From CBDFKY01 sp965248995 (GTDB taxonomy: Bacteria > Pseudomonadota > Alphaproteobacteria > Rickettsiales > UBA998), in assembly GCA_965248995.1 (NCBI GenBank), contig CBDFKY010000004.1:169408-233407 (forward strand): a stretch of DNA of 64,000 nt, read 5' to 3'. The position numbers and the translations under genes were made by a program. Below are positions 25,809 to 34,228 of this stretch, piece by piece; within the stretch, counting starts at the first letter, position 1; each line of letters opens with the position of its first letter. The notes under the pieces were generated by a model. It saw only the letters and a list, made by a program, of their open reading frames with translations, was not told the origin of the DNA and did no database searches.

Positions 25809-27125
25809 TCAATCACGCTTTTTTTTCCAGCCTTTTTTAATTACCTGACGGGAACGGCCTATCGCCAATGCGCTTTCGCCGACATTCTCGGTGATCACAC
25901 TGCCAGCTGCCACCGTGACATGATCCCCTATCGTCACCGGAGCGACAAAGGATGTGTCCGACCCCACAAATACATGTTTGCCGATGATGGTTTTATGCTT
26001 ATGCGTACCATCGTAATTGCAGGTAATGGTGCCGGCGCCGATGTTACTGCGCTCACCGACTTCCGCGTCACCCAGATAGCTCAGATGACCCGCTTTCACC
26101 CCTTCATGCAGCACCGTATTTTTGATTTCGACAAAATTGCCCACGGCGCTTTCAGGTTTCATGACCGTGCCTTTACGGAGGCGGGCGAACGGGCCTACCG
26201 TGGTGCGCAAACCGATTTCCGATCCTTCAATATGTGAGAAACTGCGGATTTCCGCATTATCCTCGATCGTTACGTCTGCACCTATCACGACGTAGGGATG
26301 GATCAGAACATCCCTTCCAAAACGGGTGTCCATCCCGAGAAACACCGTTTCCGGCGCGGTCATGGTTACGCCGGCGGCTAAAGCGGCACTTCGCAGCCTG
26401 CGCTGGATAATCGCTTCCGCAGCCGCAAGTTCGGCGCGCGTGTTGATACCGAGCGTTTCTTCTTCCTCCACCAGGATGTAGGCGCACCGCTTGCCTTTTT
26501 GAACCGCACCGGCAACCGTATCCGTCAGATAATATTCAGCCTTTGTATTATGGTTGCTTAATTCCGCCAGCAGTTCGGGCAATACGGCGCTTTGAAATGC
26601 CATGACACCGGCATTGCATAAGGTAATTTCCCTTTCCTCGGCGGTGGCGTCGTTAAATTCCACGATTTTACTTACCTTACCATCAGCATCCAGTTTAATG
26701 CGCCCATAATGCGCCGGATCCTCAGGGTTCATTCCGGTCAGCGCCACTTCATTTGCCTGTGCCGCCTGGATCAGCAGGCGGAATGTAGCAGGCGTCATCA
26801 AAGGAGAATCGCCATATAGAATCATGACCGTTCCCTTGAATCCTTCCAGATGCGGTAAGGCGGCCCGTACTGCGTCGCCCGTTCCCGCCGCACAGGTTTG
26901 CACCGCATGCAAGAGATGCGGTTGCATGTTTCGCGCCTCCTTCACCACTGTGTCGGCATCCGGAGACGTGACCAGTATCACGCGTTCAGGTTCCAGTTGA
27001 AGGCTGACATGCAGTACGTGGCGCAATACCGTCCAGCCGGCCACTTTATGCAATACCTTGGAAAAAGCGGATTTCATGCGGCTGCTTTTACCGGCCGCAA
27101 GAATGACGATGGCGAGGGGTTTCAT
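25809..27125 (-). CDS. glmU: Bifunctional GlcNAc-1-phosphate uridylyltransferase / glucosamine-1-phosphate acetyltransferase
   Basis: 438 residues. GlmU acetylates glucosamine 1-phosphate and then makes UDP-GlcNAc, the precursor of peptidoglycan and lipid A. The N-terminal pyrophosphorylase domain has ILAAGKSSRMKSAFSKVLHK, LYGDSPLMTPATF and GRIKLDADGKVSKIVEF; the C-terminal left-handed beta helix has hexapeptide repeats and the acetyltransferase signature (FVEIKNTVLHEGVKAGHLSY, NIGAGTITCNYDG, FVGSDTSFVAPVTIG). The tail is basic (IKKGWKKKRD). Its ATG overlaps the stop of the upstream GNAT gene (ATGA). Confidence 0.96.
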   Translation of the reverse strand: MKPLAIVILAAGKSSRMKSAFSKVLHKVAGWTVLRHVLHVSLQLEPERVILVTSPDADTVVKEARNMQPHLLHAVQTCAAGTGDAVRAALPHLEGFKGTVMILYGDSPLMTPATFRLLIQAAQANEVALTGMNPEDPAHYGRIKLDADGKVSKIVEFNDATAEEREITLCNAGVMAFQSAVLPELLAELSNHNTKAEYYLTDTVAGAVQKGKRCAYILVEEEETLGINTRAELAAAEAIIQRRLRSAALAAGVTMTAPETVFLGMDTRFGRDVLIHPYVVIGADVTIEDNAEIRSFSHIEGSEIGLRTTVGPFARLRKGTVMKPESAVGNFVEIKNTVLHEGVKAGHLSYLGDAEVGERSNIGAGTITCNYDGTHKHKTIIGKHVFVGSDTSFVAPVTIGDHVTVAAGSVITENVGESALAIGRSRQVIKKGWKKKRD

Positions 27126-27550
27126 AGTTTTTTTGTCATGCGGATAGTGGGAACGGTCACTTCTATAAATGATTCGCCTTCTACGTGATATCCGAGTTTT
27201 TCATAGAAACCGACCGCGCTCATTCTTGCATGCATTTCCATGTATATCATTCCAACTATGCGGGCGTGGTTTTCCGCGAACGATACCAACTTTCTTCCCG
27301 TACCTGTGTTCTGCGTTGAATGATCCACCGCCATTTGCCTCAGTTTTATCCGCCCTTCACCCAGAGGTTTCAACACGGTGCTGCCGATGATGCGTTCATC
27401 CTCAGAAAGCGCTATGAAATGAAGTTGCGTTTCTTCTCCGGATGTATCCTCCTCCCTCATGGGCAGGCCAAGCGGAGTGCGCAGCATACGCGTTCTGAAC
27501 ATAACGCTCCGCATGTAGAGATCCGATCCGAAAGAAATCATTTTTATCAT
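27122..27550 (-). CDS. GNAT family N-acetyltransferase
   Basis: 142 residues. The GNAT fold is seen in the central strand ERIIGSTVLKP and RIKLRQMAVDHSTQNTGTGR, where the acetyl-CoA pyrophosphate loop (Q-x-x-G-x-G/A-like, QNTGTGRKL) follows, and in the C-terminal SAVGFYEKLGYHVEGE block. The substrate cannot be predicted. Its stop overlaps the glmU start by 4 bases (ATGA), so the two are coupled, which could hint at a role in envelope precursor supply but may be chance. AGGA precedes ATG 27550. Confidence 0.8.
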   Translation of the reverse strand: MIKMISFGSDLYMRSVMFRTRMLRTPLGLPMREEDTSGEETQLHFIALSEDERIIGSTVLKPLGEGRIKLRQMAVDHSTQNTGTGRKLVSFAENHARIVGMIYMEMHARMSAVGFYEKLGYHVEGESFIEVTVPTIRMTKKL

Positions 27551-27561
27551 TTTTAGAAATC

Positions 27562-28239
27562 CTAAAAGTCAGGATTTTCGTAATGTTCCGGCGGCTTGAT
27601 GCCGCGAACCCGGTCTTTCAGTACGCGGCGGAACGAAGGACGGGATTTCAGCAACGCATACCATTTGGTGAGCGGTGCATTGCGTTTCCAGTTGATATCA
27701 CTCAGATAATCATAGAGGGAAACATGCGCCGCAGCGGAGATGTCAGCCAGCGTCAGGCGGTCGCCCGCCAGCCATTCGCGCGTGGAAAGCAATGCCTCAA
27801 ACACTTCAAAATGCTGTTCCATCATGCGTTTCGCCTGCCGTATCTTTACGGTATCGGGCTGGCCCGCTTTCAGCAGCTGGCGAAAAAATTTCTCGTGCAG
27901 CAGTGGCTGCGTCACTTCACGCAGCAGTTTATAATCCACCCAGTGGATCAGGCGGCGCACTTCCGCCCTTATCTGCAGGGAATCCCCGAGCAGGGAATGT
28001 ACCCGGTAACCTTCTTCCAGATATTCTGTCACGGCATAACTTCCGCACAGTACCAGCCCGTTACCATCCACCAACACCGGAATCTCTCCTGACGGATTGA
28101 TTTTCATGAACTCTTCGCGCTGTTGCCATACCGGCTCTTCGATCAGTTTGAATTCCAGTTCCATTTCGTCCATCATGCAGCGGATCTTGCGGCAGGCCGG
28201 GGAAAAAGAGGTATGGTATAAAAGCCGTTGTCCCGTCAT
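27562..28239 (-). CDS. Glutathione S-transferase family protein
   Basis: 225 residues. The N-terminal thioredoxin-like domain (LLYHTSFSPACRKIRCMMDE) has a serine and a cysteine at the usual catalytic place, then NPSGEIPVLVDGNG with the cis-proline and GSYAVTEYLEE, the glutathione-binding Ser site. The C-terminal all-helical domain carries WLAGDRLTLADISAAAHVSLY. In alphaproteobacteria such a GST often sits beside an NDUFA9-like gene, as here, where the start overlaps that gene's stop by 4 bases. The substrate is unknown. Confidence 0.87.
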   Translation of the reverse strand: MTGQRLLYHTSFSPACRKIRCMMDEMELEFKLIEEPVWQQREEFMKINPSGEIPVLVDGNGLVLCGSYAVTEYLEEGYRVHSLLGDSLQIRAEVRRLIHWVDYKLLREVTQPLLHEKFFRQLLKAGQPDTVKIRQAKRMMEQHFEVFEALLSTREWLAGDRLTLADISAAAHVSLYDYLSDINWKRNAPLTKWYALLKSRPSFRRVLKDRVRGIKPPEHYENPDF

Positions 28240-29189
28240 GGATACGCTTTCTGGACGGGATGTTCCTTGGCAAAGCGGCGCAGATAACCCGGCACGATCG
28301 CGGCGACGCTCTCCGGCACGATACCTAAGGAAACGAAATTGTTCGCTCCCGCCGTTACCACGTTGTCATAACGCAGCAGTTCCACCTGATCGCGTGTCAG
28401 GAGGGGGCTCGGGAGCCATTCCGCGAAAAAGGCGCCGACTTTTGCCAGTGCGGACGGAATGGGCAGCAGATATGGTGAGCGGTAGGTCATCGTGCGTATC
28501 GAATCGAGGATCTGGCGGAAGGTGAGTATGTCCGGGCCGCCCAGTTCGTAAGTGTGGGACTCTGTGCCGTCAATGGAGAGGGCATGGGAGAACGCTTCCG
28601 CTACATCGCCGACATAGACCGGCTGGAACTTCGTCTTTCCGCCGCCGATAAGGGGAAGAAACGGCAGAAGACGGCTCATGCAGGCGAACTGATTGTAGAA
28701 ATGGTCTTCCGCGCCGAAAATGACCGATGGACGAAAGATCGTCGCGGCGGGAAAAGCGTTACGCACCACCTGTTCCCCGGCCAGTTTGGTACGAGCGTAT
28801 TCCGAGGTAGAGGCTTTGTCCACTCCGAGGGCGGACATCTGTAAAAAGCGCCGGACGCCTGCCTGCGCCGCTTCTTTTGCCAGAACACCCGGCGCCTGAG
28901 AGTGAATGGAGGCAAAACTGTTGCGTCCTTTTTCGGCGAGAATACCCACCAGATTGATGACGGCGTATGCGTCCTTTAATGCAAGCCGGTAGGATTCGGG
29001 CTGCGTGATGTTTCCGTGAACGATACTGATCTGTCCGACTTCGCCCTGTGTTTTCAGCAGGGAAGCGGCGAAAATGTCCCGTTCTACCAGTCGCAGCCGG
29101 TAACCTTGCCGTGCAAGCGCCCGCACCACATATCGGCCGACGAACCCCGATCCGCCGAAAATCGTGATAATCCGCTGTGAATGATCCAT
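28236..29189 (-). CDS. NDUFA9-like NAD(P)-binding protein (complex I-associated family)
   Basis: 317 residues. An atypical short-chain dehydrogenase with the nucleotide motif ITIFGGSGFVGRYVVRALA, then VINLVGILAEKGRN, FLQMSALGVDKAS, EYARTKLAGEQVV, TIFRPSVIFGAEDHFYNQFA and PVYVGDVAEAF. This is the bacterial relative of the NDUFA9 accessory subunit of respiratory complex I. Many members lack the full catalytic Tyr-Lys environment and are thought to be structural or assembly factors. The start MDHSQRI at 29189 follows GCGGAA; an upstream ATG at 29207 is possible. It is translationally coupled to the downstream GST. Confidence 0.87.
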   Translation of the reverse strand: MDHSQRIITIFGGSGFVGRYVVRALARQGYRLRLVERDIFAASLLKTQGEVGQISIVHGNITQPESYRLALKDAYAVINLVGILAEKGRNSFASIHSQAPGVLAKEAAQAGVRRFLQMSALGVDKASTSEYARTKLAGEQVVRNAFPAATIFRPSVIFGAEDHFYNQFACMSRLLPFLPLIGGGKTKFQPVYVGDVAEAFSHALSIDGTESHTYELGGPDILTFRQILDSIRTMTYRSPYLLPIPSALAKVGAFFAEWLPSPLLTRDQVELLRYDNVVTAGANNFVSLGIVPESVAAIVPGYLRRFAKEHPVQKAYP

Positions 29190-29275
29190 AAATATTTCCG
29201 CGCCCATAAAATCATGAATGGGCGGAATATAGCAACGGTCTTTTCACATTACCAGCGAAAGCATCGGGCGGGCGC

Positions 29276-30679
29276 TTACAATTCCCGAATATCCGCCAGC
29301 CGTCCCGTCACCGCCGCTGCGACGGCCATCACCGGACTGACGAGGTGGGTGCGCCCGCCGCGTCCCTGACGTCCCTCGAAATTGCGGTTCGAGGTGGAGG
29401 CGCAGCGTTCTTCCGGCTCCAGGCGGTCGGCATTCATCGCCAGGCACATCGAGCAGCCCGGTTCACGCCATTCGAAGCCGGCTTCCCGGAAAATGACGTC
29501 CAGCCCCTCGGCTTCCGCCTGTTCCTTAACCAGACCGGAGCCCGGAACCACCATCGCCAGTTTGATCGAATCGGCGACTTTGCGCCCTTTCGCCACTGCC
29601 GCAGCCGCGCGGAAATCCTCGATCCGTCCGTTCGTGCAGGAGCCGATGAATACTTTGTCGATGGCTACTTCACGCAGCTGGGTACCGGCTTTCAATCCCA
29701 TATATTCCAGCGAGCGCGACACCGCCACGCGCCGGTTCTCATCCGTAAAATCATCGGGTGAGGGGATGGTGGCAGTGATAGGCAGGACGTCCTGCGGACT
29801 GGTGCCCCATGTGACCTGCGGCAGGATATCCGCACCATCGAGCAGGATTTCGGTATCGAAAGAAGCATCGTCATCCGTTTTAAACCCGCTCCAGTATGCG
29901 ACCGCATGATCCCACTCGGCCGGGGAGAGGGGGCGGCCTTTCAAATAGTCGAACGTCTTGCTATCCGGGGCGATCAAACCCGCGCGCGCCCCCGCTTCGA
30001 TCGACATATTGCACAAGGTCATGCGTCCTTCCATGGAAAGCGCGCGGATGACATCGCCCGCGTATTCGATCACGTAACCGGTGCCGCCTGCCGTACCGAG
30101 CCTGCCGATGATGGCCAGCGCCACGTCCTTCGCCGTCACGAATGCACTAAGCGCGCCGTTGACGGTGACCCGCATGTTTTTCGCTTTCGTCTGGCGGAGC
30201 GTTTGCGTCGCCAGCACGTGTTCCACTTCACTCGTGCCGATCCCGAAGGCCAGTGCCCCGAATGCCCCGTGCGTCGAGGTATGAGAATCTCCGCAGACGA
30301 TCGTCATGCCGGGCTGCGTGAAGCCCTGCTCCGGTCCCACTACGTGGACAATGCCCTGCCGCCGGTCGTTCATGGAGAAATAAGGTACGCCGAATTCGCG
30401 GCAATTGGCCTCCAGCGTTTCCACCTGGATTCGGGATGTTTCATCCTTAATGCCCTGCAGCCGGTCGGGTGTGGTCGGTACGTTATGGTCCGCCACCGCC
30501 AGCGTCGCCAAGGGCCGGCGTACCGGGCGGCCGCTGATGCGTAGCCCCTCGAACGCCTGCGGGCTGGTCACTTCATGCACCAGCTGCCGGTCGATATAGA
30601 GCAGGGCGGTACCGTCTTCCTGTACGTCCACCAGATGACGCTGCCAGATTTTATCGAAAAGGGTGGTTGCTGTGTTCAT
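29276..30679 (-). CDS. leuC: 3-isopropylmalate dehydratase large subunit
   Basis: 467 residues, the standard length. LeuC with LeuD isomerises isopropylmalate in leucine synthesis and uses a 4Fe-4S cluster. The aconitase-family motifs are VVGPEQGFTQPGMTIVCGDS, HTSTHGAFGALAFGIGTSEV, FIGSCTNGRIEDFRAAA with the first cluster cysteine, and EPGCSMCLAMNADRLEP with the other two. leuD is not adjacent, so the small subunit is encoded elsewhere. The terminator of rplS lies in the 80-base gap upstream, so leuC likely has its own promoter. Confidence 0.96.
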   Translation of the reverse strand: MNTATTLFDKIWQRHLVDVQEDGTALLYIDRQLVHEVTSPQAFEGLRISGRPVRRPLATLAVADHNVPTTPDRLQGIKDETSRIQVETLEANCREFGVPYFSMNDRRQGIVHVVGPEQGFTQPGMTIVCGDSHTSTHGAFGALAFGIGTSEVEHVLATQTLRQTKAKNMRVTVNGALSAFVTAKDVALAIIGRLGTAGGTGYVIEYAGDVIRALSMEGRMTLCNMSIEAGARAGLIAPDSKTFDYLKGRPLSPAEWDHAVAYWSGFKTDDDASFDTEILLDGADILPQVTWGTSPQDVLPITATIPSPDDFTDENRRVAVSRSLEYMGLKAGTQLREVAIDKVFIGSCTNGRIEDFRAAAAVAKGRKVADSIKLAMVVPGSGLVKEQAEAEGLDVIFREAGFEWREPGCSMCLAMNADRLEPEERCASTSNRNFEGRQGRGGRTHLVSPVMAVAAAVTGRLADIREL

Positions 30680-30696
30680 GGTCTGTTCCTGAATAT

Positions 30697-30730
30697 AAAA
30701 AAAAGCCCTCGCAGCGAATGGCAAGGGCTT
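30697..30730 (-). terminator. Rho-independent terminator after rplS
   Basis: On the minus strand AAGCCCTTGC and GCGAGGGCTT-type arms form a hairpin followed by eight T. It lies about 30 bases after the rplS stop and just ahead of leuC. Confidence 0.88.
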
Positions 30731-30759
30731 CTGGATGATCGTGATTACGCAGGGCGATA

Positions 30760-31161
30760 TTATGCCTGTTTTGCGCTTTCTGCCTTTGCATTCGTTTTGC
30801 CGTACGTGTTTTTCTCTTTAATTCGGGCCGCTTTTCCGGTCAAGCCGCGGAGATAATAGAGTTTCGCACGACGGACATCGCCCCGGCGTATGGTTTCAAT
30901 GCTTTCGATACGCGGTGAGTACAAAGGAAATATCCGCTCCACCCCTTCGCCATGACTGATCTTGCGTACCGTGAACGCCGATTGAAGCCCGCGGTTCTTG
31001 CGTCCTATGCAGACTCCTTCGAACGCCTGGATACGCTCGTTCGCGCCCTCGATAATACGAACGTTCACCCGGATCGTATCGCCAGCCGCGAACACGTCCA
31101 TGCGCTTGCCCGCGCTCAGTTTCACCACTTGTTCCTGTTCAATCGTCTGCAATAAATTCAT
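30760..31161 (-). CDS. rplS: 50S ribosomal protein L19
   Basis: 133 residues. L19 lies at the subunit interface. The sequence runs MNLLQTIEQEQVVKLSAG, VNVRIIEGANERIQAFEGVC, RGLQSAFTVRKISHGEGVER and RRAKLYYLRGLTGKAARIKE, then a lysine-rich tail slightly longer than usual. It follows trmD after 53 bases, keeping the common trmD-rplS order. A terminator follows directly. Confidence 0.97.
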   Translation of the reverse strand: MNLLQTIEQEQVVKLSAGKRMDVFAAGDTIRVNVRIIEGANERIQAFEGVCIGRKNRGLQSAFTVRKISHGEGVERIFPLYSPRIESIETIRRGDVRRAKLYYLRGLTGKAARIKEKNTYGKTNAKAESAKQA

Positions 31162-31214
31162 GGGGTGCCTCGTCTAACCGGTCTGTCTTTCGTTTATAAT
31201 TCCAACTTAATCAC

Positions 31215-31922
31215 TCAATCTTTCTGCCACCGTTCCCATAAATCAGGGCGCCGCGCTTGCGTGATCCGCTCAGCTTCCTCGCGTCGCCATTTTTTGATGC
31301 GCGCATGGTTACCGGAAATCAACACATCGGGAACAGAAACTCCATTCCAGACAGGGGGCTTAGTATAATGCGGATACTCAAGTAAGCAAGCGTTTTCTTC
31401 ACCGATCGTAAAGCTTTCCTCGTCATGGGTAGCGGGATTTCCGAGGATTCCTTCCTCGTGCCGGAGCATCGTCTCCATGATGACCATGGCGGCCAGTTCT
31501 CCTCCGCTCAGAATATAGTCTCCGATACTGATTTCAAGGGGCCGGTACGCGTCGATGACCCGCTGGTCGATGCCCTCGAACCTGTTGCAGAGAAAGATGA
31601 TATCCCCATAATCGGCAATCAGTTCCTTACCTGTGGCCTGTGTCAACAGTTTGCCGCGGGGGCTCGGCAGGACCAGCAGCGCATCCGGCAACACCGTAAG
31701 CGCCGCATCAATCGCGGCGGCGATCACGTCCGGGCGCATCACCATGCCGGCCCCGCCGCCGTAAGGGGTATCGTCCACCAGCCGATGCTTTCCCACCGCA
31801 TGGTCACGCAGGCTGATGGTGGTCAATGACCATTTTCCCTGGGCAAGGGCGCTGCCCGTGATGGAGATGCCTAGCGGGCCCGGGAACATTTCCGGGAATA
31901 ACGTGATGATACAAAAACGCAT
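31215..31922 (-). CDS. trmD: tRNA (guanine-N1-)-methyltransferase
   Basis: 235 residues. TrmD methylates G37 next to the anticodon of several tRNAs and prevents +1 frameshifting. It shows the knotted SPOUT fold motifs: IITLFPEMFPGPLGISITG, VDDTPYGGGAGMVMRPDV, LLVLPSPRGKLLTQA, FLCNRFEGIDQRVID and ISIGDYILSGGELAAMVI, and it ends in ITQARRPDLWERWQKD. rimM, often upstream of trmD, is absent; a retropepsin-like gene takes that place. Confidence 0.97.
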   Translation of the reverse strand: MRFCIITLFPEMFPGPLGISITGSALAQGKWSLTTISLRDHAVGKHRLVDDTPYGGGAGMVMRPDVIAAAIDAALTVLPDALLVLPSPRGKLLTQATGKELIADYGDIIFLCNRFEGIDQRVIDAYRPLEISIGDYILSGGELAAMVIMETMLRHEEGILGNPATHDEESFTIGEENACLLEYPHYTKPPVWNGVSVPDVLISGNHARIKKWRREEAERITQARRPDLWERWQKD

Positions 31923-31933
31923 GGTATCCGGAA

Positions 31934-32485
31934 TTATTCGGCTTTCTCAATCGCCGCGCAGTTCGGTTTCATGCTAAGCGCTCTCGATGCGTCCACCACC
32001 AGTCCGCCTTTGATCAGCATGTTGCGTCCGACCAGCACATCATAAATGAAATCCTGCCGGTTGGAGAGATTAACTTCATCCTCCACGATGACGCCCGCCA
32101 TGCAGAACTGCATCTGTACGACCGGGCGGCGTTCGAATCCTCCGTTCTTCATTTTGATGCGCACGATGCGGGTAAGCGGTTTCTTGATCGGTTTGCTGGC
32201 TCCCTCCTTGGTGTGAATCGTGAAAATGACGTATCCGCTGTCGTCGTTGCCGCGTTCATGCTTTTTCAGTTCGATGATGTCGGCGTGGATGGAAGAGGTT
32301 TTCGCGCCCGTATCCATCTTGGCCTTGAGCGTGGTGGTGATTTTCGGGACCGAGACATATTCCACGTAGCCTACTGTGGTACGCGGGTTTTGGGATGTTT
32401 CTTTCGCATGTACCAGTTCCGGAAACGCGCAGAGAAAAAACGCACAGACCATTAGATGTTTCGACTTAACGAGGAAATTTGACAT
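31934..32485 (-). CDS. RimB-like retropepsin-type (putative ATP-dependent zinc protease family) secreted protein
   Basis: 183 residues. A signal peptide (to about residue 27, ending VHA) precedes one aspartic-protease-like domain with AKMDTGAKTSSIHADII, the D-T-G triad of the family once called ATP-dependent zinc proteases (DUF785, RimB-like), then RRPVVQMQFCMAGV and a second half with VLVGRNMLIKGGLVVDASR. Relatives next to rimK trim poly-glutamate tails or cut peptide substrates; here no rimK is nearby and the protein is exported. The gene is 11 bases upstream of trmD and probably co-transcribed. Substrate unknown. Confidence 0.8.
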   Translation of the reverse strand: MSNFLVKSKHLMVCAFFLCAFPELVHAKETSQNPRTTVGYVEYVSVPKITTTLKAKMDTGAKTSSIHADIIELKKHERGNDDSGYVIFTIHTKEGASKPIKKPLTRIVRIKMKNGGFERRPVVQMQFCMAGVIVEDEVNLSNRQDFIYDVLVGRNMLIKGGLVVDASRALSMKPNCAAIEKAE

Positions 32486-32519
32486 ACACTAACCTTACGA
32501 CTGATGTTTAGGGACAATA

Positions 32520-33308
32520 TTAATTATAAGGCGGGCAGTTTTTTCCACGCGCGGATGCGGTAAAAATTTCAAATCCGGTTGCGGTCACGCCGAGCGAATG
32601 TTCGAACTGTGCGGAAAGCGAGCGGTCCTTGGTCGTGACCGTCCATCCGTCACGCGGGTTGAGGCGCGTGCCTGCCTTGCCGACATTGATCATCGGCTCA
32701 ACGGTGAAAAACATGCCCTCTTCCAGCGTGACGCCTTCGCCACGCCTGCCGTAATGCAGGATATTGGGCGCAGAATGGAAAATCCGCCCGACGCCGTGCC
32801 CGCAATAATCCCGAACCACGGAAAATCCCTGCGCTTCGGCGTGCTCCTGAATGGCTGCGCCTATATCGCCGGTAGTAGCGCCGGGGCGCACCTGTTCGAT
32901 TCCCCTCATCATGCTGTCGTAGGTGACCTGGATCAGCCGCTGCGCTTTGAGCGGTACGTTGCCGACATAATACATCCGGCTGGTGTCACCGTGCCAGCCG
33001 TCCACGATAGTCGTCACGTCCACGTTGATGATATCGCCGTCATTCAGGATCTTGTCATCCGGGATACCGTGGCAGACCACATGGTTCACCGAAGTGCAGA
33101 CGGATTTGGGGAAGCCGCGATAGCTGAGCGGGGCAGGGGTGGCACCGGCGCCGACGATCCGCTGGTGGCAGTAGCTGTTGATCTTATCGGTGGTGATTCC
33201 GGGGACGATGATGTCCGCCAGTTCGTCGAGAATCTCGGCGGAAAGTCGTCCGGCTTTATGCATTCCCGCGTAATCCGCCGGTTTGTGAATGATGATCTCA
33301 TGTTTCAT
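32520..33308 (-). CDS. map: Methionine aminopeptidase, type I
   Basis: 262 residues from MKHEIIIHKP. It removes N-terminal methionine from new proteins and is normally essential. Metal ligands lie in the expected blocks: NHVVCHGIPDDKILNDGDII, NVDVTTIVDGWHGDTSRMY (two Asp), YCGHGVGRIFHSAPNI (His), FFTVEPMINVG (Glu) and AQFEHSLGVT (Glu). The ATG has no ribosome site; a -10 box (TATGCT) ends 6 bases before it, which suggests a leaderless message. Confidence 0.96.
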   Translation of the reverse strand: MKHEIIIHKPADYAGMHKAGRLSAEILDELADIIVPGITTDKINSYCHQRIVGAGATPAPLSYRGFPKSVCTSVNHVVCHGIPDDKILNDGDIINVDVTTIVDGWHGDTSRMYYVGNVPLKAQRLIQVTYDSMMRGIEQVRPGATTGDIGAAIQEHAEAQGFSVVRDYCGHGVGRIFHSAPNILHYGRRGEGVTLEEGMFFTVEPMINVGKAGTRLNPRDGWTVTTKDRSLSAQFEHSLGVTATGFEIFTASARGKNCPPYN

Positions 33309-33314
33309 GGGCGC

Positions 33315-33343
33315 AGCATAAAACAACCCCTATTGCACTTCAA
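33315..33343 (-). promoter_or_regulatory. Predicted map promoter (-35 TTGAAG, -10 TATGCT)
   Basis: On the minus strand TTGAAG (33343-33338) and TATGCT (33320-33315) are 17 bases apart. The -10 box ends 6 bases before the map ATG, too close for a leader with a ribosome site. Confidence 0.5.
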
Positions 33344-33383
33344 CGTTTTATCTTGTATCGCCCAGTTTTTGACGAGAGACGTT

Positions 33384-34136
33384 ATGACCAATCCTTCCGC
33401 CTGCATCATCCTGATCGGTAACGAGATTCTTTCCGGCAGGACGCAGGATAAAAATCTTTCCTGGTTGTCGCAGGCGCTCGGTGAGACGGGAATCGACGTG
33501 CGTCGCGTGTATGTGATCCCGGACGTGCGCGATGATATTGTCGCGACGGTGAATGAAGCTCGCTCCCGGTTCGATTATGTCTTCACCACCGGTGGCATCG
33601 GCCCTACTCATGACGATATTACCACGGAAGCCGTCGCTTCCGCCTTCGGCGTAAAAGTCGAGCGGGAGGCGGAAGCCGAGCGGCGACTCCGGGATTATTA
33701 TCAGCATGATCCGCAAAAAATCAATGCCGCGAGGCTGAAAATGGCGGATATTCCAAACGGTGCGGAGCTGATCGACAACCCCGTCAGCGCCGCGCCGGGA
33801 TTCCGCCTGCAAAACGTCTTCGTGATGGCCGGCGTGCCTTCCATCATGCAGGGCATGTTCGCGCATATAAAACATCTGGTGAAAGGCGGAGAGGTGACAC
33901 GGTCCGTTCAATTGGGGCTATGGATCGGTGAAGGGAGCATCGCCGCCGAGATCGAAGCGGTTCAGAAACGTTTTCCGGAGGTGGAAATCGGGGTGTATCC
34001 GGCATTGAAGGAGGGCGGGGCGCAAACCACCGTCGTTCTGCGTTCCATTCAGGAAGCCCCATTGCATGAAGCGTTGAGCGCCTGCGAAGTATTCGTGGAA
34101 AACCGGGGTATTGAAAGGATTAAAAATGTGTTATAA
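33384..34136 (+). CDS. CinA N-terminal (MoaB/MogA-like) molybdopterin-binding domain protein
   Basis: 250 residues from ATG 33384, which follows GAGAG. The domain matches the N-terminal half of CinA: ACIILIGNEILSGRTQDKN, FDYVFTTGGIGPTHDDITTE, then a second lobe with MAGVPSIMQGMF. The C-terminal nicotinamide-mononucleotide deamidase half of full CinA is absent, which is normal for the short alphaproteobacterial form. Its role (nucleotide pyrophosphatase or cofactor binding) is not settled. A longer ORF opening at 32598 is only a mirror of map. It is divergent from map. Confidence 0.85.
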   Translation: MTNPSACIILIGNEILSGRTQDKNLSWLSQALGETGIDVRRVYVIPDVRDDIVATVNEARSRFDYVFTTGGIGPTHDDITTEAVASAFGVKVEREAEAERRLRDYYQHDPQKINAARLKMADIPNGAELIDNPVSAAPGFRLQNVFVMAGVPSIMQGMFAHIKHLVKGGEVTRSVQLGLWIGEGSIAAEIEAVQKRFPEVEIGVYPALKEGGAQTTVVLRSIQEAPLHEALSACEVFVENRGIERIKNVL

Positions 34137-34158
34137 TGTGGCATATGGCGCATTCCCC

Positions 34159-34188
34159 TTGAAAGAGTTCCGGCAGGCGCTATATAAT
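34159..34188 (+). promoter_or_regulatory. Predicted sigma-70-type promoter for the YccA/BI-1 gene
   Basis: TTGAAA at 34159 and TATAAT at 34183 are separated by 18 bases. Transcription would begin near 34195, leaving about 34 bases of leader with a GAGGG site before ATG 34229. A second TATAAT occurs near 34131. Confidence 0.6.
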
Positions 34189-34228
34189 GGACATAATTCC
34201 AATTCATCTCACCTAGAGGGTTACTACC

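Noticed and set aside
32598..34136. A 512-residue plus-strand ORF spanning map and the CinA-domain gene
   Set aside because: The first 260 codons are the antisense of map and have no family match; the real protein starts at 33384 after GAGAG.
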